From Bifidobacterium sp. WK012_4_13 (GTDB lineage Bacteria > Actinomycetota > Actinomycetes > Actinomycetales > Bifidobacteriaceae), in assembly GCF_041080835.1 (NCBI RefSeq), contig NZ_CP129683.1, forward strand, positions 868,001 to 932,000: 64,000 nucleotides of DNA. The letters are read 5' to 3'. Of the stretch, positions 45,301-53,328 are shown one piece after another. Each line of letters opens with the position of its first letter. Within the stretch, counting starts at the first letter, position 1. The translations under genes were made by a program, and so were the position numbers. Below the pieces are notes generated by a model. The model was not told where the DNA came from and searched no databases. It saw only the letters and a list, made by a program, of their open reading frames with translations.

Positions 45301-45910
45301 TAGGAATGATCTTTGCGCCGTATACTTCCTTGTCGGACGTGCGGTCGCGGTTACGATCGAAGTAGACGCCTGGAGAACGCACGAGCTGGGAGACGATGAC
45401 TCGCTCGGTTCCACCGATGATGAAGGTACCGTGAGGGGTCTGCAATGGGAAGTCGCCCATGAAGACGGTCTGTGACTTGATTTCGCCGGTGTCACCGTTC
45501 TCGAACTCTGCATTGACGTAGAGCGGTGCGGAATAGGTGTAGTCCTTTTCCTTGCACTCCTGAACGGTGTGACGCGGCTCCTCGAAGTATGGGTCCGAGA
45601 AGGTCAGGCTCATGGTCTGTGCGAAGTTCTCAATGGGAGAAATCTCCTGGAACACCTCGTCAAGACCGGAGACATGAGCCACGTTGTGCGTTCCGTTGGC
45701 TTCGTCTTCCTCAGCCTTGGCCTGCCAACGCTCATTGCCGACCAGCCAGTCGAAGCTGTCGGTCTGAACGCCGAGAAGGTATGGGACATCGATGGGTTCA
45801 CGGATCGATCCGAAATTCACACGGTTTGGAGCCTTATGCAGTTTGATGTCGGCTTCATCGTTGCGTGCGTATGTTGTAGTGGTACTCGTTGCAGCTTTAT
45901 TGGCAGCCAA
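42341..45910 (-). CDS. rpoB: RNA polymerase beta subunit
   Basis: Encodes 1189 residues, full length for an actinobacterium. The rifampicin-binding region reads [17 protein letters not shown] then [14 protein letters not shown] (about residues 430-460). Asn449 stands where Escherichia coli has His526. The catalytic and sigma-contact regions ([31 protein letters not shown]) are intact. The start is TTG, with AAGGAAAG at a normal distance; the next in-frame Met is far inside. It is the first gene of rpoBC and has a 515-bp upstream spacer holding a candidate promoter. Confidence 0.98.
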   Translation of the reverse strand: MAANKAATSTTTTYARNDEADIKLHKAPNRVNFGSIREPIDVPYLLGVQTDSFDWLVGNERWQAKAEEDEANGTHNVAHVSGLDEVFQEISPIENFAQTMSLTFSDPYFEEPRHTVQECKEKDYTYSAPLYVNAEFENGDTGEIKSQTVFMGDFPLQTPHGTFIIGGTERVIVSQLVRSPGVYFDRNRDRTSDKEVYGAKIIPSRGAWLEFEIDKRDVLGVRVDRKRKQSAIVFLEAIGMTKEEIRKAFEGYPLVLDALEKEPINDQNTALTDLYRKIRPSDTATPEAGRNLLESFYFNNKRYDLARVGRYKINRKLGLEADFNDRSLQREDIISTIKYLVTLHAGEQTFKGKRNGDDVDLRVDVDDIDHFGNRRIRQVGELIQNQLRTGLSRMERVVRERMTTQDAEAITPQSLINIRPVNATIKEFFGTSQLSQFMDQNNPLAGVTNKRRLSALGPGGLSRDRASMEVRDVHPSHFGRMCPIESPEGPNIGLIGSLATFGRINPFGFIETPYRKVNDGLVTDDVVYMTADQEAEHVIAQANQVIGNDGHLVEKTALVRDAEGEAEDVPVEQVDYMDVSPRQMVSVGASLIPFLEHDEGHRALMGTNMQRQAVPLIKSERPLVGTGSEWRSAVDSGDVILAEKAGVVTYVSADIIRTMNDDGTQSSYKLSKFQRSNQTTCYNQVPVIKDGERVEEGSVLADGPATQGGEMALGKNVLVAFMPWNGYNYEDAVIISQRLVQDDTLSSIHIEEYEIDARETKLGSEEITRDLPNVGEDAISNLDERGIIRIGAEVEAGDILVGKVTPKGETELTPEERLLRAIFGEKSREVRDTSLRVPHGETGTVISVKEITREDAEEDGDELPNGVNQMIRVYIAQHRKITQGDKLSGRHGNKGVISRILPEEDMPFLPDGTPIDIMLNPLGVPSRMNLGQVLELHLGWIAHSGWDINIDPELEAEWKKHIPAGAEKADPDTPVATPVFDGVQQDALNGLLKTTLPDRDGNKLVGDHGKAVLYDGRTGEPFTKPISVGYMYMLKLHHLVDDKIHARSTGPYSMITQQPLGGKAQFGGQRFGEMEVWALEAYGAAYTLHEMMTTKSDDVDGRVRVYGAIVKGDNLPPAGIPESFKVLLKEMQSLSLNVEVLNADGVAIDMKDEDDDPSSASDDLGFNIGARPDASSSPVSHDDAEPQYR

Positions 45911-46074
45911 AATGGACTTTCCTTATCGCTCGCTGTATTCCGATGGTTCATTGTTCATGAGGGACCCGGGGCGCACGAAACAGCACAACAATCGATTGCA
46001 TTCTTGTGTCTCTGTACGCGGGCGCTTCCCCAATGAGGCATGCCCGCTATATGACACACTTCACACTGGTGTCT

Positions 46075-46103
46075 AAGATATCACTCTTCACCACCTCTGG
46101 CAA
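46075..46103 (-). promoter_or_regulatory. candidate rpoBC promoter
   Basis: On the minus strand TTGCCA (46098-46103) and TATCTT (46075-46080) are 17 nt apart. The -35 matches the consensus in five of six positions, the -10 in four of six. A second weaker pair (TTAGAC and CATATA) lies just downstream. Confidence 0.4.
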
Positions 46104-46251
46104 GGGGTTACGCATGTTTCTCCGCTGTTCAGCCATCAGGGAAGAAGCAGCCTCCGCCACCCATGCTCTTCATAACATACACAATACCTACACAAAAGAT
46201 GCCGTGCCATGCCCCACCCCAGCGAGTCGCCTTGATGCTCTTACCCGGGGA

Positions 46252-46317
46252 GACACTGACACTGACACTGACACTGACTCAGACACCGACACTTACTCAG
46301 ACACAGCCTTTGACACA
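46252..46317. repeat. degenerate GACACT hexanucleotide array
   Basis: Eleven consecutive hexamers, starting with four exact GACACT units and continuing with variants (GACTCA, GACACC, TACTCA, GACACA). They lie in the non-coding space between rpoB and the P-type ATPase gene. Confidence 0.9.
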
Positions 46318-46425
46318 GCCTCCGTTCAATTCCCCGCTTCGAATCCAGAGCACGGTGGCGCCCTAAGACGGGCTTGGCCCCTGCCGCAAGGACCCGGCCA
46401 ATGAAGGTCATCAGACGAAATGCAG

Positions 46426-48387
46426 TCAGTCGAAGCGCTGCTCATGTCGGCGAGCGCGCAGAAGGCGTGCCGAGTTGAGTATGAACGCCGATTCGCTCCC
46501 CACATGCACGAGGGCTGCAAGCAAAGGCGTGAGAAAGCCGAATCCAGCCAGAACCATGCCTGCCACATCGATGACGATCGTTCCGATGAAATTGAATGCG
46601 ATGACACGTCTTCCTTGCTGGGCGACAGAGAACAGGCGAGCCAGATCGTTCATGTCAGATGAAATCAGCACCGCATCAGACGATTCCTGCGCAATGTCAG
46701 TTCCGGAACCCATTGCAATGCCGACATCCGCCTTGGTCAAGGCGGGGGCATCATTGACTCCGTCGCCTATCATCGCGACCTGACGACCCTGAGACTGCAT
46801 CTCCTCGATCCGGTCGAGCTTCTGTTCGGGCTTGAGATTGCAATGATATTCGTCAATTCCAGTGAGCTGGGCGATATGCCGGGCCACTTCCTCCCTGTCG
46901 CCGGAGAGCATGACGGTTCGCTTGCCCATGGATTTGAGCCGCGCAATCGCAGACTCGGCTGAGGAACGCACTGCATCCTCGATTTCAATCGAGCCGACAT
47001 AGCTTCCCTTGACCGTCACATAGACCATGGTGGTCGCCTGGCCATTGAAAGCAGCGGCCACGGAATGTCGATCAGTCGCATCCAACGTATCGATGCTCCC
47101 GACCGATACGGGTTCTTTCATTACGACTGCCTCGATGCCGTATCCGGGTCTGTAGCTGAACGATTCGACAGGGGCGATGTCAAGACTGCGCTGCCGGGCG
47201 GCATCGACTATCGCCCTGCCAAGAATGTGCTCGGAGTTGACCTCGGCACTTGCAGCCACTGCGAGCAGGTCATGCTCACTCATGCCCGCCGTCGCATGAA
47301 CCGCGACGACGCTTGGCATGCCTTTCGTTATCGTGCCCGTCTTGTCAAATATCACCGTATCGATCGTGGACAGCCTCTGCATATGCATGCCATCCTTGAC
47401 ATATGCACCCGAACGCGCCGATCTGGCTATGCATGCCAGCATCGCCAGCGGAGTTCCGGCAGCGATGCCGCACGCACCGGCCACGATGATGACATCGATG
47501 GCACTCGTCAGGTCTCTTGTAAGCAGCCATGTGACGAATGCGCCTACCACGGCAAGGCTGACCAGGGCGGTGGCCATACGATCGGCCAGCTTCTGCACGG
47601 GCGCCTGAGAATTCTGCGCCTCCCTGACCGTTTCGATGATTCTGCCGTATGAGGAATCTTCGCCGACGCCCGTCACCCTGACTTCCAGTGCGCCCTGCTG
47701 ATTCACCGAACCGGCGTATACCTCGCTCCCCTTGCGAGCGGCAACGAGTGCGGACTCCCCGGTGATTCGAGACTGATCGAGCTCGGAAACCCCAGAAATG
47801 ACGAGACCGTCGACAGGAATCCTGTCTCCCGGGGTGATGCGCACCACCATGCCCTTCAGAACATCGTCAAGGGCAAGCGCCTTCGTCGTGCCGTCATGCG
47901 ACACCACCGTAACCGTGTTGGGCAGGAACGCCATCAAGGACGAGAGCGCATCCCGTCCTGAATCCATGCAGAGGTCCTCAAGTATTTCAGCTGCAAGTAC
48001 GAACACGGCTATCAGGAGCGAGGTCGTCCACTGTCCGATCGCGGCAGCAGCGGCAATGGCTATCAGCATCGACAGGTCCATGCTCATGTGGCGATTGCGG
48101 ATGTCATGCCACGCCTCGATGATAATGGGCCAGCATCCATATACGAGACCTGCAGCAGTCACAGCCGCAATCATCCAGATGGCCGTGGGTACGAGGACTT
48201 CCATCAGTAGCACGATGATTGCGATTCCCGCAGTTCCAACGGCGCGAAGCAGCATCGGCTTGTCCGTCCTGTCCCACAGCTTCAGCGCAATTGCAGGCGA
48301 CTGCGCGGATCCATGCTGAGCGTTATCAAGCCGATTGTTCCCAGACTGAGCGTTAACAGACCGATCGTTACCAGACCGAGCATTCAA
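46426..48387 (-). CDS. P1B-like cation-transporting P-type ATPase
   Basis: Encodes about 653 residues. It has the actuator motif TGES (about 209-212), the phosphorylation motif DKTGT (Asp348) and the hinge GDGVND, with six to eight membrane helices, so it pumps cations across the membrane. The membrane metal motif normally CPC, SPC or CPH reads GACGIAAGTP here: the Cys is kept, but its flanking Pro is missing. The usual SEHPLA of the nucleotide domain reads SEHILG. There is no N-terminal CXXC domain. Metal specificity is therefore open. The TTG start at 48387 has GGAG upstream; a TTG four codons earlier is possible. The first 25 residues are a five-fold pentapeptide repeat. Transcribed toward rpoB. 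Confidence 0.85.
   Translation of the reverse strand: MNARSGNDRSVNAQSGNNRLDNAQHGSAQSPAIALKLWDRTDKPMLLRAVGTAGIAIIVLLMEVLVPTAIWMIAAVTAAGLVYGCWPIIIEAWHDIRNRHMSMDLSMLIAIAAAAAIGQWTTSLLIAVFVLAAEILEDLCMDSGRDALSSLMAFLPNTVTVVSHDGTTKALALDDVLKGMVVRITPGDRIPVDGLVISGVSELDQSRITGESALVAARKGSEVYAGSVNQQGALEVRVTGVGEDSSYGRIIETVREAQNSQAPVQKLADRMATALVSLAVVGAFVTWLLTRDLTSAIDVIIVAGACGIAAGTPLAMLACIARSARSGAYVKDGMHMQRLSTIDTVIFDKTGTITKGMPSVVAVHATAGMSEHDLLAVAASAEVNSEHILGRAIVDAARQRSLDIAPVESFSYRPGYGIEAVVMKEPVSVGSIDTLDATDRHSVAAAFNGQATTMVYVTVKGSYVGSIEIEDAVRSSAESAIARLKSMGKRTVMLSGDREEVARHIAQLTGIDEYHCNLKPEQKLDRIEEMQSQGRQVAMIGDGVNDAPALTKADVGIAMGSGTDIAQESSDAVLISSDMNDLARLFSVAQQGRRVIAFNFIGTIVIDVAGMVLAGFGFLTPLLAALVHVGSESAFILNSARLLRARRHEQRFD
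48310..48384. repeat. five 15-bp tandem repeats at the 5' end of the ATPase gene
   Basis: Read on the minus strand the units encode NARSG, NDRSV, NAQSG, NNRLD and NAQHG. Each begins with AAC or AAT and keeps a CGG or CAG third codon. They immediately follow the start codon and precede the first hydrophobic segment. Confidence 0.85.
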
Positions 48388-48842
48388 TGTGCACTCCAAG
48401 ATTGTTGTCCGAATCCTTGATTCATCTCGACCATAGCAATTCAGGGAGTAAAACGGAATGGCGTGGCATCACTGTCACGGACAATGCACCCTTGCCAGTG
48501 CCGACATGCAGGCATTTTCGCGATCGTTGCGCCAGTCGCCACGTTTTCATCTACGAAACCGCCAGTTTCGCGCCCGGGTTGCAAGTTTTGGGGACTTGGC
48601 GAAGTACAAACCGGTGAAATCGTTGCAGTGACGGTGAATATCATGCAGCTTTCGGACCGTTCCAGCGAATGAAGTGCCAAAAACTTGCCATTCAGAGCCG
48701 AAGCGGAGATTGACACGGAGCGGAGATGACCACCACAGGTGAGATGCCGAACGTGAAATGCCAAACTTGAGATGCCGAACGGCTCGAAGATTTGAGCAAC
48801 TCCTGCTGATTCATCTATTCCACAGTCACGGTTATTCCACGG
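48388..48842. other. intergenic stretch upstream of the P-type ATPase
   Basis: No gene is supported. It holds the promoter region of the ATPase gene, where no convincing hexamers are seen, and repeat element B. Open frames across it run over the element and lack family signatures. Confidence 0.5.
48581..48690 (+). repeat. interspersed structured element, copy B
   Basis: Outer arms GCAAGTTTT.GG.ACTT (from 48581) and its complement ending near 48688 pair at 15 of 17 positions. The first 52 bases align without gaps to copies A and C. They share GGCGAAGTA and GAAATCGTTGCAGTGACG. TCGTTG could also pair with CAGCGA near 48664, giving an inner stem. It lies between two leftward genes and is itself oriented rightward. 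Confidence 0.75.
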
Positions 48843-49493
48843 TTACTCCACGGTCACGGTCACGGCATCGGATTTGATGTCGGCATTCCCCTTCATAGAG
48901 AGCTGAGCCCGATACGTGCCTGCATTGACATTGAGCAGGCTTGAATCGGATTGGCATGAAGCTCCGGTCGCATTGGTGTTCCACGTTATGTTCTGCACGT
49001 CCGAATCCGATCCTGACAGTAGGAGCATACGCGACGATGCCGTGCAGACGTTCGATTTCCATATGGTCTGGCTGCCCGAGGTTATCGTGAGAATCCTTGA
49101 ATCATTCGATGCATCGACGAGACAGTTGTCGGAGCCACTGTGAGCTATCGTCGCGGTGAACTGCACCGAACCGCCAACGCTCACCGTGCTGGGGGAAGCC
49201 TTCAACTGCAAGGAAATGTCATCTGCAGTGCAATCGGACACACCGCTCACCTCACGGGGCGACGGCGCTGCCTGACGGCTGATCGCATTGATGTCATCCC
49301 GATGCAGCCATCGATTGATGCCCTCGACGCCTTGGGCAATCCCCCACAGCAGCCCTACGACAGTCCCCAGAAAGGCGGCGAGCGCAACAAGCGCAACGAT
49401 GCGGCGGACCAGAAACACCCGTCGCTGCCGCTTGCTGATTGCACGCCTCTTTCTCAATCCCTGTCGCCACCTTTGAAGCCGAGTTGCCGCCAT
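48843..49493 (-). CDS. membrane-anchored protein of unknown function
   Basis: Encodes 216 residues. The strongly basic N terminus (RLQRWRQGLRKRRAISKRQRR) is followed by one membrane helix (about 31-53) and an extracytoplasmic part with a beta-rich, Ser/Thr-rich domain (about 80-216) ending VTVTVE, resembling an Ig-like or cell-surface module. Four Cys residues in this domain could form two disulfides. The family is not one I can name. The start at 49493 (GAGG upstream) makes a 40-bp overlap with the methyltransferase gene; a TTG at 49457 would give a TTGA overlap but lacks ribosome-binding-site spacing. Confidence 0.7.
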   Translation of the reverse strand: MAATRLQRWRQGLRKRRAISKRQRRVFLVRRIVALVALAAFLGTVVGLLWGIAQGVEGINRWLHRDDINAISRQAAPSPREVSGVSDCTADDISLQLKASPSTVSVGGSVQFTATIAHSGSDNCLVDASNDSRILTITSGSQTIWKSNVCTASSRMLLLSGSDSDVQNITWNTNATGASCQSDSSLLNVNAGTYRAQLSMKGNADIKSDAVTVTVE

Positions 49494-50122
49494 GCCTCAT
49501 AGACCGCTATCGAAGCACAGTTTGTCAGGTTAAGACTACGCAAGGATGGACGCATCGGCAATCTTACCTGTTCGGCGACATCCGGGCCGCCCATGATGTC
49601 CATCGGGTCTGGAATGTTCCCGGGTTCGGGACCGAACATCAGAATGTCAGTGGGACGGTACTGCACGTCGGTATAGAGTTTGGTCGCGTTGGCGGTGAAG
49701 GCGATGATGCGCGAATTCGGCATTGCCTTGACGAGGCTTTCGAAATTCGGGTGCAGGACGACATGCGCCATGTCGTGGTAGTCGAGTCCTGCCCTGCGCA
49801 GTTTCGTATCCTGAAGGTTGAATCCCAGAGGTTCGACGAGATGCAGTATCGTTCCCGTCACGGCGCAGAGTCGAATGGCAGATCCGGTGTTTCCTGGAAT
49901 CCTCGGCGAGTAGAAGCATAGATGCGGCGTCACCGTTTCCTGCTTGCTGGCATCCTCAGCCTTCATCATTGCATCCACGACGCTTATGGGATTGCCATGC
50001 GCGTCGGTCACCAGCTCGTCAGGACCATAGTTCGACTTGCGATAACCGTATTCGTACATGGTTTCCACTGCTAAGTCTGGTTGTCCTGCCTGTGCGTTCA
50101 AAGTTTGCCCTTCCACTGTCAT
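49454..50122 (-). CDS. trmL: tRNA 2'-O-methyltransferase, TrmL type (SPOUT)
   Basis: Encodes about 222 residues. The SPOUT methyltransferase core carries all three TrmL motifs: IPGNTGSAIRLCAVTG with LHLVEPLGF (motif 1), MFGPEPGNIP (motif 2) and LPMRPSLRSLNLTNCASIAVYE (motif 3, the knot). TrmL methylates the ribose of the wobble nucleotide of leucine tRNAs. A 60-residue N-terminal extension (YGYRKSNYGPDELV) is characteristic of actinobacterial members. The start is uncertain; ATG codons at 50134 and 50122 are both possible. It overlaps the membrane-protein gene downstream, and its upstream region contains element C, divergent from mutY. Confidence 0.82.
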   Translation of the reverse strand: MTVEGQTLNAQAGQPDLAVETMYEYGYRKSNYGPDELVTDAHGNPISVVDAMMKAEDASKQETVTPHLCFYSPRIPGNTGSAIRLCAVTGTILHLVEPLGFNLQDTKLRRAGLDYHDMAHVVLHPNFESLVKAMPNSRIIAFTANATKLYTDVQYRPTDILMFGPEPGNIPDPMDIMGGPDVAEQVRLPMRPSLRSLNLTNCASIAVYEAWRQLGFKGGDRD

Positions 50123-50469
50123 AGACGCCACCATAACACCGCCGTTTGGCATCAGCGCGTGCCCATCCTCACCGAGATTGCGAGTTTTGCGGCAATTGCG
50201 AAGTATAAGCACTCAGAATCGTTGAAGTGACGTATGCAAACAAGGGGATTTCAATGATTACTGCTTCGCAGTTGCCGCAAAACTCGCAATCTCGGTGCGA
50301 TTTGATTGTAAAGATCGTTTCCTGTCAGAACTGTTGAATGAAATTGTTTGCTTTTGTTCGATTTATTGATAAGAATGAAGCCGATAGATACAAAGGTCGG
50401 CACAATGCGTTGAGTGACTGGCAATATGGCATGATGGCATATGCTGACGCGTGAAAAGGGGAAGTGTGC
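50123..50469. other. divergent spacer between trmL and mutY
   Basis: The central part is repeat element C (50170-50297). The remaining 170 bp before mutY are AT-rich and should contain its promoter. No additional gene is supported. Confidence 0.6.
50170..50297 (+). repeat. interspersed structured element, copy C (best-preserved stem)
   Basis: Arms 50170-50203 and 50264-50297 are 34 bases each and complementary throughout except for one T-G pair, which is still a wobble in RNA. The 60-base interior contains AATCGTTGA and TCAATGATT, which can form a second 9-bp stem. The interior GAAGTAtaa and AATCGTTGAAGTGACG match copies A and B at the same distance from the left arm. The arm sequence differs from A and B, yet pairing is complete. 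Confidence 0.85.
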
Positions 50470-51378
50470 ATGGCTGATTTGCCTTTGGATTCGCCACGGG
50501 TAGTTGCATTGAAGAGCAGACTCTTCCCCTGGTGGGATGACAATGCTCGAGATTTGCCCTGGCGCTTCGGCAGAGCAACGCCTTGGGGCATTCTCGTGTC
50601 TGAAGTGATGAGTCAGCAAACCCAGATGAGCAGAGTCGCTCCGTATTGGATCACTTGGATGAATGCATGGCCGGATGCGCGGGCACTCGCAAAGGCATCG
50701 ACCGCCGAGGTTATCACCGCATGGGGTCACCTTGGGTATCCCCGTCGAGCCCTGCGGCTGCAGGAATGCGCTCGCGTCGTGGCTGAACAATACGACAACC
50801 GGCTGCCACAACGCTATGAGGAACTGATTGCCCTTCCCGGAGTTGGCGATTATACGGCGAGTGCAGTGCTCTCCTTCGCATTCGGCACTCGAATTGCCGT
50901 GATTGACACGAACATTCGTCGAGTACTCTCCCGTGCCGCACTGGGGGTCGAATCCTTGGGCGGTGCCGCAACCGTTGCCGATCGAAAGCTTGCCAATGAC
51001 TTGCTCCCACGTGATTCCAAGGAAAGCAATGTGTGGAATCAAGCCACCATGGAACTCGGCGCAACGGTGTGCACAGCAAAGAACCCACAATGTGAGATCT
51101 GCCCGCTCTACGAAAAATGCAATTTCGTTGCCGCCGGAAAACCTGGACTCGCAGAAGGGCGGACTCGTCCCCGGCAGCATTTCAAGGGAACGAACCGTCA
51201 GGTCAGGGGTCTCATACTTCACGCGTTACGCAGCAAGACCGATATGGAACCTGTGCGCTATCAGGAACTCGTCAAGCTGTGGCCGAAAAGCGCGCAACTC
51301 GATGAATGTCTGATGTCGCTTGACGCTGACGGTCTGATCGAACTCTTGCCTGACAAGGCGATTCGATTCCCAAAATAA
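50470..51378 (+). CDS. mutY: A/G-specific adenine glycosylase
   Basis: Encodes 302 residues. Catalytic Glu45 lies in SEVMSQQTQ, the helix-hairpin-helix reads LPGVGDYTASAV, and Asp146 is in AVIDTN. The iron-sulfur cluster cysteines 201, 208, 211 and 217 follow the family spacing C-x6-C-x2-C-x5-C. The enzyme removes adenine mispaired with 8-oxoguanine. It is short: the C-terminal NUDIX-like domain that recognises oxoG in many MutY proteins is largely absent, as in other compact actinobacterial forms. The ATG at 50470 is chosen because AAGGGGA is spaced correctly from it; an in-frame GTG at 50464 is too close. The only rightward gene between about 15.2 and 57.8 kb. Confidence 0.95.
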   Translation: MADLPLDSPRVVALKSRLFPWWDDNARDLPWRFGRATPWGILVSEVMSQQTQMSRVAPYWITWMNAWPDARALAKASTAEVITAWGHLGYPRRALRLQECARVVAEQYDNRLPQRYEELIALPGVGDYTASAVLSFAFGTRIAVIDTNIRRVLSRAALGVESLGGAATVADRKLANDLLPRDSKESNVWNQATMELGATVCTAKNPQCEICPLYEKCNFVAAGKPGLAEGRTRPRQHFKGTNRQVRGLILHALRSKTDMEPVRYQELVKLWPKSAQLDECLMSLDADGLIELLPDKAIRFPK

Positions 51379-51425
51379 CATGGCATCCCATGATAATTGG
51401 AAAACAGCACAGCACCCGAAGGCAA

Positions 51426-52790
51426 TCAGTTCTTGAAGCTGTGTATCGGGGCGGGAATCCTGCCCCCGCGGGCCACGAATTCCTCGCAGCTATGCTGGTT
51501 GACCGGCATGATCGGCGCGCGGCCAAGCAGCCCCCCGAATTCAGCCATCTCTCCAACACCCTTGCCGATCACCGGGATGACGCGAACTGCCGTGGTCTTC
51601 TGGTTGATCATGCCGATGGCAGCCTCGTCGGCGATGATGCCAGCTATCGTCGCCGGTGTCGTCTCGCCAGGAATCGCGATCATATCAAGTCCGACACTGC
51701 ATACGCAGGTCATCGCCTCAAGCTTTTCGATCGTAAGACAGCCCGACTGCGCGGCATCTATCATGTTCTTGTCTTCGGAGACTGGGATGAATGCGCCGGA
51801 AAGGCCGCCGACATAGCTTGAAGCCATGATGCCGCCCTTCTTCACCTGATCGTTCAGCATCGCGAGAGCCGCCGTCGTCCCTGGAGCGCCGACCTGCTCA
51901 AGTCCTATCTTTTCGAGGATCTCTCCGACGGAATCCCCCACTGCCGGCGTCGGCGCAAGGGAGAGATCGATTATGCCAAAGGGCACATCGAGTCTACGGC
52001 TGGCCTCCTGCGCGACCAGTTGCCCTACGCGTGTGATCTTGAATGCCGTGCGCTTGATCGTCTCGCACAGGAATTCGAAATCCTTCCCACGTGCCTCGTC
52101 AAGAGCCTTGCTCACCACACCGGGTCCTGAAACGCCGACGTTGATGACCGCATCACCTTCGGTCACGCCATGGAAGGCTCCGGCCATGAATGGGTTATCG
52201 TCAGGCGCGTTGCAGAAGATGACAAGCTTGCTGTTGCCTGAGCTGTCGCTGTCAGCGGTGGCTTCGGAGACCTGCCTGACGATGCGGCCCATCAGAGCCA
52301 CCGCATTCATGTCGATGCCCGTTTTGGTGGAACCAACATTCACGCTGGCGCAGACTCTATCGGTTTCCGCCAACGCCTGTGGCAGAGATTCGATCAGCAT
52401 GCGTTCCGCCGGAGTCATCGCCTTGCTTACCAGCGCCGAGAAACCTCCGAGGAAGTTCACGCCGACCTTGTGGGCGACATCGTCAAGGGTATGCGCGATC
52501 TGAACAAAGTCCTCGGGCGTCTTGCAGGCGCTTGCTGCAACCAGTGATATCGGAGTGATGGAGATTCTCTTGTTGACGATGGGTATGCCGAATTCGCGTT
52601 CAATCTGCTTGCCGGTCGCGACCAGATCCTTGGCACGCCCATAGATCTTGTCGTAGATGCGTCTGCACAGGGCATCGAGGTCATCGGTTGCGCAATCAAG
52701 CAGGCTTATCCCCATCGTGATCGTTCGGACATCGAGCTTCTCCTGCTCGATCATCTGGTTCGTTTCATGAACTTCCATGATGTTCAACAT
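51426..52790 (-). CDS. UPF0210 (PFL-like) protein
   Basis: Encodes 454 residues of the UPF0210 family, sometimes called PFL-like because of distant likeness to pyruvate formate-lyase glycyl-radical proteins. Family phrases include [36 protein letters not shown] and [13 protein letters not shown] at the C terminus. The biochemical role is not established to my knowledge. The start is preceded by GAGGAG. It follows the small ACT-domain gene by 118 bp on the same strand, a pairing that recurs widely and suggests that the ACT protein senses an amino acid or related ligand for it. Confidence 0.9.
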   Translation of the reverse strand: MLNIMEVHETNQMIEQEKLDVRTITMGISLLDCATDDLDALCRRIYDKIYGRAKDLVATGKQIEREFGIPIVNKRISITPISLVAASACKTPEDFVQIAHTLDDVAHKVGVNFLGGFSALVSKAMTPAERMLIESLPQALAETDRVCASVNVGSTKTGIDMNAVALMGRIVRQVSEATADSDSSGNSKLVIFCNAPDDNPFMAGAFHGVTEGDAVINVGVSGPGVVSKALDEARGKDFEFLCETIKRTAFKITRVGQLVAQEASRRLDVPFGIIDLSLAPTPAVGDSVGEILEKIGLEQVGAPGTTAALAMLNDQVKKGGIMASSYVGGLSGAFIPVSEDKNMIDAAQSGCLTIEKLEAMTCVCSVGLDMIAIPGETTPATIAGIIADEAAIGMINQKTTAVRVIPVIGKGVGEMAEFGGLLGRAPIMPVNQHSCEEFVARGGRIPAPIHSFKN

Positions 52791-52908
52791 GTGCCGCTCC
52801 TCATCGCTGCAACGTGCATCTCTGTGCTATGTGAATGCTTTGGGGCTGTCGTGAAAGGCCTGAGCCGTGGATCGTCAAGAACCAGGCACAAGGTCACCGT
52901 CGCCTGTC

Positions 52909-53199
52909 TCAGATTCTGTGCATCTTCGTAAAGATTTCCTCGCGCTGGCAACGTATGCGCACGCCTATTCCCTGGCCAAGGGAGTCAAGGGCGTTGGTGA
53001 TCTCGTCGAATTCCTGGGTGGACCCCTTGATGTCGACGATCATCATCATGTTGAAGAAGCCCTCGATTATGGTCTGCGAGATGTCAAGCACGTTGACATT
53101 GTGTTCAGCGAGGTAGGTGCAGACCTTGGCGATGATGCCGACCGTGTCTTTCCCGACGACTGTGATTACCGCCTTTTGGCTGGGGACTGCCTGATTCAT
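52909..53199 (-). CDS. small ACT-domain protein (UPF0237)
   Basis: Encodes 96 residues comprising one ACT domain: KAVITVVGKDTVGIIAKV, then LAEHNVNVLDISQTI and FFNMMMIVDIKG. ACT domains bind amino acids or similar ligands and form dimers. AGAGGAG lies upstream of the ATG. It is the leading gene of a two-gene unit with the UPF0210 protein, downstream of galK and its terminator. Confidence 0.93.
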   Translation of the reverse strand: MNQAVPSQKAVITVVGKDTVGIIAKVCTYLAEHNVNVLDISQTIIEGFFNMMMIVDIKGSTQEFDEITNALDSLGQGIGVRIRCQREEIFTKMHRI

Positions 53200-53242
53200 G
53201 GAAAAGCTCCTCTGATGACGATGCCGAACGTACCCAAGTATA

Positions 53243-53285
53243 AATCAAGGCGCATACCCCGCGTGTGTGGGTATGCGCCTTGATT
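53243..53285 (-). terminator. intrinsic terminator of the gal operon
   Basis: A 17-bp perfect stem (53243-53259 with 53269-53285), loop of 9, lies 44 nt after the galK stop codon. On the minus strand it is followed by the T/A-rich TTATACTT. Confidence 0.8.
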
Positions 53286-53328
53286 GCCCGTTCAGCCCTG
53301 CAATCCGGAATCCCAGTTCAATCGTCGT

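Larger units (their letters stand above)
45911..46425. other. upstream spacer of rpoB
   Basis: No gene is supported. The stretch holds a candidate rpoB promoter (46075-46103), an rpoB leader of about 155 nt and a degenerate GACACT hexamer array (46252-46317). Open frames on the plus strand are created by the array (TDTDTD or LTLTLT) and have no start signals. Confidence 0.55.

Noticed and set aside
46006..46404. 132-codon plus-strand frame with a TDTDTD tract
   Set aside because: The frame is kept open by the GACACT hexamer array; the rest has no family likeness and no start signal.
50251..51222. 323-codon open frame on the minus strand
   Set aside because: It is antisense to mutY, which has complete family motifs, and its translation shows no domain. 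It also runs through element C.
53243..53285. Possible fourth copy of the 110-bp element
   Set aside because: The 17-bp stem closes on a 9-base loop and lacks the conserved GAAGTA and AATCGTTG core; it is an ordinary terminator.
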